From BP-133 sp040756995 (lineage in GTDB: Bacteria > Actinomycetota > Acidimicrobiia > IMCC26256 > BP-133), in assembly GCA_040756995.1 (NCBI GenBank), contig JBFLYK010000093.1, positions 1 to 12,376 on the forward strand: 12,376 bases of DNA, read 5' to 3'. The position numbers were made by a program, and so were the translations under genes. Numbering within the stretch: position 1 is the first letter of the stretch; the number at the start of each line of letters is the position of its first letter. Below the pieces are notes generated by a model, which saw only the letters and a program-made list of their open reading frames with translations, did no database searches and was not told where the DNA came from. Of this stretch, positions 6,637 to 12,376 are shown piece after piece.

Positions 6637-7511
6637 CGCCCGGGCTGCGCCCATCCCTCCTTTCCGTGCTGGTGGCCTCGGCGGTGACGCTGATTCTCGT
6701 CGGGCGGTCGGGTGGTCCACCGGCGGCGGCCGAGGGGGTGCTCCGCTCCGTCGCCCGGGCGGCGTTCGTGCCCGTGGAGTCGGCCGGCGACGCCGCCTTC
6801 CGCCCGCTGGAGGGCCTGGCGGGCGGGTTCGGGCGCCGCGCCGACCTGGTCGAGGCGCGATCCGCCCTCGCCCGGGAGCGTGAGCGGGCGCAGTCGGAGG
6901 CGGCCCGGGCCGACGCCCTGGCCGCCGAAGCCAGGCGCCTGGCGGCGCTGTTGGGGCTCGAGGGTCCGGCCGCCGCCGACGGGGTGGCCGCCCGGGTGGT
7001 GTCCACCGGTGAGGGCCACCGGGCGGCGCCGCTGGTGCTTGACCGCGGGAGCCGCGACGGGATCCGCACCGGGATGCCGGTGGTGGCCGCCGGGGGCCTG
7101 GTCGGCCGGGTGCTGGAGGTCGGCCCGGGGCACAGCACCGTGCTGCCGGTGACCGACGGTGGCTCGGCCGTTGGGGTCCGCTCCGTCCCGGCGGAACGAC
7201 CGTCCGATGGTGGGCCGACGTCGGGGGCCGAACCGCTGGCCGCCATCGATCGCCCCGGGGCCGGTAACGGCGCGGCCGGTGTGGTGCAGGGCCTGGGCGG
7301 GGCGAGGCTCCGCCTCGAGCTGCTCGACCCGAGCGCGCCGCTCCGGGCGGGTGACCTCGTCGTCACGTCCGGGTTGCGGCACAGCCGGTTCCCGGCCGGG
7401 TTGCCGGTTGGGCGGGTGGCCGGGGAGCGGGGGCGGTTCTTCGTGCGGCCCTTCGCCCCGCCGGACCGGCTGGAGGTCGTCAAGGTCCTCCGCTGGGAGC
7501 CACCGGCGTGA
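6633..7511 (+). CDS. mreC: Rod shape-determining protein MreC
   Basis: Membrane-anchored scaffold of the elongasome that contacts PBP2 outside the membrane. The protein is 292 aa. One N-terminal membrane segment lies at about 8-24, a charged coiled coil at about 70-107 (EARSALARERERAQSEAARA), then the beta-domain with LDRGSRDGIRTGMPVV (136-151), GGLVGRVLEVGPGHS, and LRAGDLVVTSGL...RFPAGLPVGRV (237-262), all standard MreC features. A Pro/Gly/Ala-rich loop of about 30 residues (184-216) separates the two beta halves and is longer than I would expect. GTG 6633 is chosen because it overlaps the mreB stop as GTGA, the arrangement repeated at the next junctions; translation is probably coupled. Confidence 0.95.
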   Translation: MTPGLRPSLLSVLVASAVTLILVGRSGGPPAAAEGVLRSVARAAFVPVESAGDAAFRPLEGLAGGFGRRADLVEARSALARERERAQSEAARADALAAEARRLAALLGLEGPAAADGVAARVVSTGEGHRAAPLVLDRGSRDGIRTGMPVVAAGGLVGRVLEVGPGHSTVLPVTDGGSAVGVRSVPAERPSDGGPTSGAEPLAAIDRPGAGNGAAGVVQGLGGARLRLELLDPSAPLRAGDLVVTSGLRHSRFPAGLPVGRVAGERGRFFVRPFAPPDRLEVVKVLRWEPPA

Positions 7512-8284
7512 CGGCGCCGGCGGTTGTCCGCCGCTGGAACGACCCGCCGCCGGTCCGGGTCGGCCGGACCACCGCTGATCCCGCGGTCGCCGCCGACCTC
7601 GGGCGGCCGGCGGGTGGAGCGGTGGGGGGGCGGATCCGGGAGCATCTCCTCCGCCTCCGGCGCGCCGCGCCGCTGGGTGCGCTCCTGCTCACCGGGCTGG
7701 TCGCCCATGTCGGGTTGGCTCCCCATCTGGCCGTCGGGGGAGCGGCGCCCGACGTCGTGCTGGTGGCCGCGGCGGCGGTGGCGCTGGGATGCGGGTCCCG
7801 CACCGGCGCGGGGTTCGGGTTCGCCGCCGGGCTCGGTGCCGACCTCTTCCTGACCACACCCCTGGGGACGTCGGCGCTGGCCTACACGGTCGTCGGCCAC
7901 GCCCTGGGCCGGTCGGGCCGCCCCCGTCCGTCGCGTTCGGCCGCCGCGTTGTGCCGCCCGGATTCGAGTTGCTTCGCCTGCCGCAGCGGGCGGCTCCACG
8001 GCGCCGAGCCGCCGACCGAGGCGGCGGGCCACTCTTCCCGCCTGCGCCGCCGGGCCGCCGCCCGCCGGGCCGCCCTCCGACGCTCCATTCTCCTGACGGC
8101 CCTCGCCGTGGCCGCCGGCCGGCTGGCCACAGCCGTGGTGGCCACGACCCTCGGCGGGGTCCCGTTCCCGGGCCTCCCGGGTCTGGCGCACATGGCCGGC
8201 GTGACCGTCCTGTCCACTCCTCTCGGCCCGGTGGCCGGAGCGGCGGTGCAGCGACTCCGGCGCACGACCGGAGCCGCCGGATGA
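7508..8284 (+). CDS. mreD: Rod shape-determining protein MreD, enlarged
   Basis: Small polytopic membrane partner of MreC. The family core is visible: hydrophobic segments around residues 54-75, then PDVVLVAAAAVALGCG, GFGFAAGLGADLFLTTPLGTSALAYTVVGHALGR, and after a gap ILLTALAVAAG and LAHMAGVTVLSTPLGPVAGA. At 258 aa it is much longer than the usual roughly 160-180. The excess is an N-terminal polar extension of about 50 residues and an Arg/Ser-rich internal insert at about 135-195 that contains a C-x5-C-x2-C cluster. GTG 7508 overlaps the mreC stop as GTGA; an internal GTG at 7622 would remove most of the extension but has poorly spaced ribosome binding sequence. Identification rests on position plus the PLG-containing core. 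Confidence 0.85.
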   Translation: MTAPAVVRRWNDPPPVRVGRTTADPAVAADLGRPAGGAVGGRIREHLLRLRRAAPLGALLLTGLVAHVGLAPHLAVGGAAPDVVLVAAAAVALGCGSRTGAGFGFAAGLGADLFLTTPLGTSALAYTVVGHALGRSGRPRPSRSAAALCRPDSSCFACRSGRLHGAEPPTEAAGHSSRLRRRAAARRAALRRSILLTALAVAAGRLATAVVATTLGGVPFPGLPGLAHMAGVTVLSTPLGPVAGAAVQRLRRTTGAAG

Positions 8285-10155
8285 GGGCTGCGGCGTCGCC
8301 GGCGCGCCGGATCAGGCGGCGGCGGATGGTGGTGGCGGCGGTGGTGACGGTCTGCTGTTTCACGGCGCTGCTGTCGCGGCTGGTGCATCTGCAGGTGGCG
8401 GAGCGGCCGGCGTACGCCGCCCGGGCGGAGGCCAACCGGTTGCGGGAGGTGCCCCTCGAGGCGCCCCGGGGCCGGATCCTCGACCGGGCCGGACGGGTGC
8501 TGGCCGATTCGGGGGCGGCCTGGCGGATCCGGCTCGACCGTCGTGTCCCGGAGGCCCGGCGGGCCGCATTGCTGGAGCGGCTGGCGCCGGTGCTCGGCGT
8601 GCCGGTGGCCGACCTCGCCGCCCGGGCGGCCGATCCGGCGGCCGATCCCGTCGCGCCGGTCACGTTGCTCGACGACGCCCCCGAGGACGTCGTGATCGCC
8701 CTGCGGGAGCGCCAGGCCGAGTTCGACGGCGTCGAGGTCGACTCCCATCCGATCCGGCGCTACCCCCACGGGCGCCTGGCCGCCCATGTGCTGGGCACGC
8801 TCGGCGCCGACCCGGGCCCCGGCCGGGTGGGTCGCCGCGGCGCCAGCGGGGTGGAGGCCGCCTACGACCGGCTGCTGACCGGGCAGGCGGGTGAGACCCG
8901 CATCGAGGTCGACAGCGCCGGCCGGCCCGTCCGCACGGTCGGAGAGCGGGCCCCGGTTCCCGGCCGGGATCTCGGGCTCACCCTCGACCTCGACGTCCAG
9001 GCGGTGGCCGAGCAGGCGCTGGTTGACGGCATGGCGCTGGCCCGGGCCGGCGCACCCGGCGCGGCGGCGAACGCCGCGCCGGGCGGCGCGGTCGTCGCCC
9101 TCGACCTGCGGGACGGAGCGGTGCTGGCCCTGGCCTCGGCGCCGACCTTCGACCCCGCCGCCCTGGCCGGGCGGATACCGGCCGGTTTGTGGGCCGCCCT
9201 CCACGACCCGGCGGCCCACGCCCCGCTGACCAACCGGGCGCTGCAGGGTCTCTACGCTCCCGGCTCCACCTTCAAGCCCGTCACGGCCCTGGCCGGGCTC
9301 GGCGCGGGGCTCATCACGCCGGCCACCACGGTCGACGACCGGGGGACCTATCGGCTCGGCAACCGCTCGCTGCGGAACGCCCAGGGCCGGGCCTACGGGA
9401 AGGTCGACCTGGCCCGGGCCCTCGCCGTGTCGAGCGACGTGTTCTTCTACGGCCTCGGCGACCGGCTCGCCCGGCTGCCGTCCGGGACCACCGCCGACGG
9501 CCCGATCCAGGACGTCGCCGGCCGTGTGGGCTTCGGCCGTCCGACCGGGATCGACATCGGCCCCGAAGCGGCCGGGCAGGTCCCGGGCCCGGCCAGCCGC
9601 CGGCAGGCCCACGAGCGCCTGCCCGCCGCTGTCCCCGACCGTCGCTGGTACCCCGGTGACAACGTCAACCTGGCCATCGGCCAGGGCGACCTCCTCGTCA
9701 CTCCGCTTCAACTGGCGTCGGCCTACGCCGCGCTGGCCACCGGCCTGGTTCCACCCCGGCCCCGGGTGGTGGCCGAGGGGTCGGCCCCCGCCCCGGCCGG
9801 TCCGGCCGCGACGGCCGCAGCCGGCCGGCCGTCGGCCGGTCTCGATCCGGGTGCCCGCACGGCCGTCCTCACCGGGCTCCTGCGCGCCGTCGCGACCAAG
9901 GAGGGGACGGCGGCCGCCGCCTTCGCCGGCTTCCCCCTCGACCGGGTCCCTGTCCTCGGCAAGACCGGCACCGCCCAGGTGAACGGGAAAGCCGACACGT
10001 CGCTGTTCGCCGCCGTCGCCCCCGCCCACGACCCCCGCTACGTCGTCGTGGCCGTCGTCGAGGAATCCGGCTTCGGGTCGGTCGTGGCCGCCCCCATCGT
10101 GCGCAAGGTCCTCGAGGTCCTCACCGGGCTCGCTCCCGGTCCGGGGCGGCGGTGA
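8281..10155 (+). CDS. mrdA: Penicillin-binding protein 2 (elongasome transpeptidase)
   Basis: Class B PBP that crosslinks peptidoglycan with RodA during side-wall growth; target of beta-lactams. The protein is 624 aa. A basic N-terminus precedes one membrane segment at about 16-34, then the pedestal/dimerisation domain begins with RGRILDRAGRVLADS and includes GASGVEAAYDRLLTGQAGETRIEVDSAGR. In the transpeptidase domain the catalytic serine is S329 of STFK (329-332), the second motif is SSD (384-386, the Asp variant seen in PBP2), and the third is KTG (561-563) in GKTGTAQ. GQGDLLVTPLQLA is also present. ATG 8281 overlaps the mreD stop as ATGA. An open frame extends upstream to 7789, but that part is out-of-frame mreD and is not protein-like. 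Confidence 0.97.
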   Translation: MRAAASPARRIRRRRMVVAAVVTVCCFTALLSRLVHLQVAERPAYAARAEANRLREVPLEAPRGRILDRAGRVLADSGAAWRIRLDRRVPEARRAALLERLAPVLGVPVADLAARAADPAADPVAPVTLLDDAPEDVVIALRERQAEFDGVEVDSHPIRRYPHGRLAAHVLGTLGADPGPGRVGRRGASGVEAAYDRLLTGQAGETRIEVDSAGRPVRTVGERAPVPGRDLGLTLDLDVQAVAEQALVDGMALARAGAPGAAANAAPGGAVVALDLRDGAVLALASAPTFDPAALAGRIPAGLWAALHDPAAHAPLTNRALQGLYAPGSTFKPVTALAGLGAGLITPATTVDDRGTYRLGNRSLRNAQGRAYGKVDLARALAVSSDVFFYGLGDRLARLPSGTTADGPIQDVAGRVGFGRPTGIDIGPEAAGQVPGPASRRQAHERLPAAVPDRRWYPGDNVNLAIGQGDLLVTPLQLASAYAALATGLVPPRPRVVAEGSAPAPAGPAATAAAGRPSAGLDPGARTAVLTGLLRAVATKEGTAAAAFAGFPLDRVPVLGKTGTAQVNGKADTSLFAAVAPAHDPRYVVVAVVEESGFGSVVAAPIVRKVLEVLTGLAPGPGRR

Positions 10156-11399
10156 AGCGCCTCCTCCTCAGCCGGATCAGACGCGTCCGGCGGCGCCTCG
10201 CCCGGCGGCTGGCCGGGCACGACTCGCTTCTGATCGCCAGCGCGATGGCCCTGGCCGGCCTGGGGGTCGTGCTGGTCGGGGCGGCCACCCGCCGGCACGG
10301 AGCGCTGTTCGCCGCCCGGCAGCTCCTGTGGGTGGTGGCCGGTGTCGGCGTCCTGGCCCTCGCCGCCATGGTCGACCTCGACGCCCTCCGCCGCCGGGCC
10401 AACACCTTCTACGTCCTCGGGCTGGCCGGGCTGGCGCTGGTGCTGACCCCGCTCGGGGCGGCCAGCAACGGGGCGCAGGCCTGGTTCAGCCTGGGTCCGT
10501 TCGCCCTCCAGCCGGTGGAGATCATGAAGCCCGTCCTGGTCGTGGCCCTGGCCGCCCACGGCGCCCGGGCCGGCGGCCCGCTCGACGGACGCCGCCTGAT
10601 CGGTGCCCTCCTGCTCCTCGCCCTCCCGACCGGGCTGACCTTGCTCCAGCCCGACCTCGGGACGGCCCTGGTCCTCGTCAGCCTCGCCGTCGGCGTCGTG
10701 GCCGTGGCCGGCGCCCGGGTCCGCCATCTCGCCCTGCTGGCGCTTCTGGCGGTCATCGGCGTGGTGGGTGTCGTGCGGGCCGGCGTCCTGGCTCCGTACC
10801 AGGTGGAGCGCCTGACCGGATTCCTCCACCAGTCGGCCGACCCCCAGGGCGCCTCCTGGAACCTGGAACAGGCCAAGATCGCCATCGGCTCGGGGGGGCT
10901 GGCCGGCGATGGCCTGTTCTCGGGCAGCCAGACACGGCTGGCCTACGTCCCCGAACAGCACACCGACTTCGTCTTCACCGTGGTCGGGGAGGAGCTCGGC
11001 CTGGTCGGCGGCGCCACCGTCCTCGGGCTGTTCGCCCTCCTGGCCTGGCGGATCTGGCGGGCCGCCTGGCGGACCACCGACCCGTTCGGCGCCCTGTGCT
11101 GCGCCGGGGTCCTGGCCATGCTCGTCTTCCAGGTGACGGAGAACGTCGGCATGACGATGGGAATCACGCCCATCACCGGCATCCCCCTGCCGTTCCTGAG
11201 CTACGGCGGGTCCTCGATGCTGGCCTGTTTCGCCGCCGTCGGTTTGGCGGCCAATGTGGCCCGGAACTGCCATAAGGAGACCGCCGGGCAATCGGGCCGC
11301 ACGTCTCGCCGGCCAGATTCGCCGCTCGCGGCGTCCTCGTCCTCGCCCATAGGGCTCTGCTATTGCTTCGTCCTGCGTCCTTGCGAGCGACGAATCTGA
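10152..11399 (+). CDS. rodA: RodA peptidoglycan glycosyltransferase with a palindrome-derived tail
   Basis: SEDS-family integral membrane enzyme that polymerises lipid II into glycan strands with PBP2. The protein is 415 aa, with about ten hydrophobic segments. Family motifs are intact: AQAWFSLGPFALQPVE (W111, E123), LLQPDLGTAL (165-173), AIGSGGLAGDGLFSGSQ, VPEQHTDFVFTVVGEELG with the key Asp at 272, and TGIPLPFLSYGGSSML (342-357). GTG 10152 overlaps the mrdA stop as GTGA. The normal RodA core would end near residue 372 (NVARN). The remaining 43 residues, with three cysteines and Ser/Arg-rich sequence, are encoded by a large palindrome and include the stop codon, so this tail looks acquired rather than ancestral. 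Confidence 0.96.
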   Translation: MKRLLLSRIRRVRRRLARRLAGHDSLLIASAMALAGLGVVLVGAATRRHGALFAARQLLWVVAGVGVLALAAMVDLDALRRRANTFYVLGLAGLALVLTPLGAASNGAQAWFSLGPFALQPVEIMKPVLVVALAAHGARAGGPLDGRRLIGALLLLALPTGLTLLQPDLGTALVLVSLAVGVVAVAGARVRHLALLALLAVIGVVGVVRAGVLAPYQVERLTGFLHQSADPQGASWNLEQAKIAIGSGGLAGDGLFSGSQTRLAYVPEQHTDFVFTVVGEELGLVGGATVLGLFALLAWRIWRAAWRTTDPFGALCCAGVLAMLVFQVTENVGMTMGITPITGIPLPFLSYGGSSMLACFAAVGLAANVARNCHKETAGQSGRTSRRPDSPLAASSSSPIGLCYCFVLRPCERRI

Positions 11400-11438
11400 C
11401 TCGGCGATCCGCACAACCGGATTGCCCAGCGGTCTCCT
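11275..11438. repeat. Large imperfect palindrome covering the 3' end of rodA
   Basis: Outer arms at 11275-11293 (AGGAGACCGCCGGGCAATC) and 11420-11438 pair at 18 of 19 positions. Inside, TCGCCG (11306-11311) pairs with 11402-11407, and CAGATTCGCCGCTCGC (11314-11329) pairs with GCGAGCGACGAATCTG (11383-11398) at 15 of 16. The loop 11330-11382 has its own small GCCC-ATA-GGGC hairpin (11345-11355). The nested arms at matching distances suggest one long hairpin or a small non-autonomous mobile or REP-like element. No clear target duplication is seen at the edges. Confidence 0.75.
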
Positions 11439-11469
11439 GGGTCACTGGGGCGGCCGCGCTCCCGGCCGC

Positions 11470-11475
11470 TAGACT
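11470..11475 (+). promoter_or_regulatory. Candidate -10 box upstream of the RNase E/G gene
   Basis: TAGACT fits TANNNT. If used, transcription starts near 11483 and leaves a leader of about 285 bases before ATG 11768. The -35 region is poor. Confidence 0.35.
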
Positions 11476-11729
11476 GGCCACAACGTGACGAAGACCCTCT
11501 GGCCGCGGACTTTGCCCGCGATGGCCGCCCGAGCGGCCCTCGCTGTGGCTCTGCTGGCCGGCTGGCTCCCTGTGTTGGCGGCGCGAGGGTGGAAGCGAGC
11601 GACGTCGCTCCGGACGCGTCACGTACCGAAGTTTTGCCAGATCGATCCGGGCGCCGACCGCGCCCAACATCATTCGACTCCGCGCCCGCCGCTGAGCAGC
11701 CCCCGTGCCGCATCAGCCGCCGGGCGCCG

Positions 11730-11748
11730 GCGCGCCGTTCCGGCGCGC
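11730..11748 (+). promoter_or_regulatory. GC hairpin directly before the RNase E/G ribosome binding site
   Basis: GCGCGCCG - TTC - CGGCGCGC is an 8-bp stem with a 3-base loop that ends 7 bases before the GAGG of the ribosome binding site. It is placed to affect ribosome access or mRNA decay. Its role is inferred from position only. Confidence 0.45.
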
Positions 11749-11755
11749 GTACGTG

Positions 11756-11763
11756 AGGAAAGG
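11756..11763 (+). promoter_or_regulatory. Ribosome binding site for the RNase E/G gene
   Basis: AGGAAAGG lies 4 bases before ATG 11768, with GAGG 9 bases before it. It supports this ATG and argues against a leaderless start. Confidence 0.65.
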
Positions 11764-11767
11764 TTCC

Positions 11768-12376
11768 ATGTCCGACGAGAGCGTTCCGGAGGCCCGCCCG
11801 GCCTCCGACGAGCCGGTTGCCGTGGCGCGGCCGGATCAAGGCGAAGGAGGGCCGGCCCCGACCGGGGGCGGCGAGGACGGTGCTGTCGTTCGCAAGCGAC
11901 GGCGCCGCGGGTCACGGGGCGGCCGCAACCGTCGCCGTCCTTCATCGACCAGCCCCGGGTCCACTGACTCTGCAGCCGAGACGGCCGGTGACAGCGATAC
12001 CGGCGGCGGAGGCGGCGACGACGCCGTCGACCTGACGGAAAAGGCGCCGGCCGCCCCGGCCGCCCGGGCCAGCCGTTCCCCGGCTCCGGCGGCGGACAAG
12101 GCGGCCTCCGCAGCGAGCGGTGCGCAGGCCGGCGCCGCCCAGGCCAGCTCCGGTCGCGGCTCGTCCGGCGGGCGGTCCCGCTCGGCGGCGGCCTCCGCTG
12201 CGACGTCACTCGAGATTTCGGCGCCCGCCGCCCCCGTTCCGGCCGCGGATGCCCCTGCAGCACAACCCCCCACGGCGGGCGACGGAGACGGCGCCGCCGG
12301 CAGCACCACCACCACGTCCACCCGCCGGCGCCGCAGCCGTGGCCGCGGCCGCGGCGGATCGGGCGGTGGAGCGGCC
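11768..12376 (+). CDS. rne: Probable ribonuclease E/G, N-terminal part (3' partial)
   Basis: The frame from ATG 11768 stays open for 203 codons to the window edge. The visible part is a disordered extension rich in Ala, Gly, Ser and Pro with two basic clusters: VRKRRRRGSRGGRNRRRP near residues 41-58 and RRRRSRGRGRGG near 187-198. No catalytic domain (S1, DNase I-like) is reached, so the name rests on two points: actinobacterial RNase E/G proteins have long Arg/Gly-rich N-terminal extensions, and an rne gene lies downstream of ndk/rodA in related genomes, ahead of rplU-rpmA-obg. Such basic stretches bind RNA in RNase E homologues. Role: endonuclease for mRNA decay and rRNA processing. Alternatives such as another Arg-rich RNA-binding protein cannot be excluded from this fragment. 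Confidence 0.65.
   Translation, partial: MSDESVPEARPASDEPVAVARPDQGEGGPAPTGGGEDGAVVRKRRRRGSRGGRNRRRPSSTSPGSTDSAAETAGDSDTGGGGGDDAVDLTEKAPAAPAARASRSPAPAADKAASAASGAQAGAAQASSGRGSSGGRSRSAAASAATSLEISAPAAPVPAADAPAAQPPTAGDGDGAAGSTTTTSTRRRRSRGRGRGGSGGGAA

Larger units (their letters stand above)
11400..11767. other. Intergenic leader between rodA and the RNase E/G gene
   Basis: After the palindrome's right arm, GCGGCCG/CGGCCGC (11450-11456 with 11463-11469) forms a hairpin that could end the mre transcript. It is followed at once by a TAGACT box. The rest looks like a structured leader: a 14-bp perfect palindrome GAGCGACGTCGCTC (11597-11610), a GGGCGC/GCGCCC hairpin (11649-11665) and a GC hairpin just before the ribosome binding site. 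A frame from GTG 11485 encodes a hydrophobic stretch but overlaps the next gene by 200 bases and is not called. Confidence 0.5.

Noticed and set aside
7789..8280. Upstream extension of mrdA
   Set aside because: The extension is out-of-frame mreD sequence rich in Arg/Pro/Gly; ATG 8281 overlaps the mreD stop and gives the normal PBP2 N-terminus.
11485..11967. Frame from GTG 11485 with a hydrophobic stretch (about residues 14-34), 9 bases after TAGACT
   Set aside because: It would overlap the next gene by 200 bases in another frame and its second half is Arg/Pro shadow sequence. A short leader peptide remains possible but is not supported.

Overview
The DNA is very GC-rich (around 70% by eye, not computed), has many GTG starts, and carries the gene order valS - folC - ndk - mreB - mreC - mreD - mrdA (PBP2) - rodA - start of an RNase E/G gene. 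From memory this matches the order in Streptomyces, where rne leads on to rplU-rpmA-obg. It points to the chromosome of an Actinomycetota bacterium. The Acidimicrobiia are a reasonable guess but are not proven by anything here. No phage, plasmid, CRISPR or defence genes are seen; this is a conserved housekeeping and cell-shape locus.

Layout, all on the + strand: (1) the 3' part of an Ala/Lys-rich protein built from 11-residue repeats; (2) a 269-bp gap with short direct repeats and hairpins, then valS; (3) folC and ndk, packed tightly behind valS; (4) two hairpins and a well-formed promoter with an 11-bp inverted repeat across it, followed by five genes, mreB-mreC-mreD-mrdA-rodA, joined by four successive 4-bp stop/start overlaps; (5) a large imperfect palindrome covering the end of rodA, then a structured 5' leader; (6) the low-complexity, Arg-rich N-terminus of a protein that runs off the window, most likely RNase E/G. 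That last reading frame is open to the window edge.

The mre/mrd genes form the elongasome: MreB filaments, the MreC and MreD membrane scaffold, the transpeptidase PBP2 and the glycosyltransferase RodA together drive side-wall peptidoglycan synthesis. valS, folC and ndk supply charged tRNA, folates and nucleoside triphosphates, and sit beside this block for reasons of conserved order rather than shared pathway.

No entirely new system is evident. The points most worth following are: MreB appears to have lost several ATPase residues while keeping the fold; an operator-like inverted repeat lies on the mre promoter; the end of rodA lies in a roughly 160-bp palindrome; valS, folC and ndk all look leaderless, with a TANNNT box 7-8 bases before the start codon; and the first gene holds a strict 11-residue register over about 17 units.
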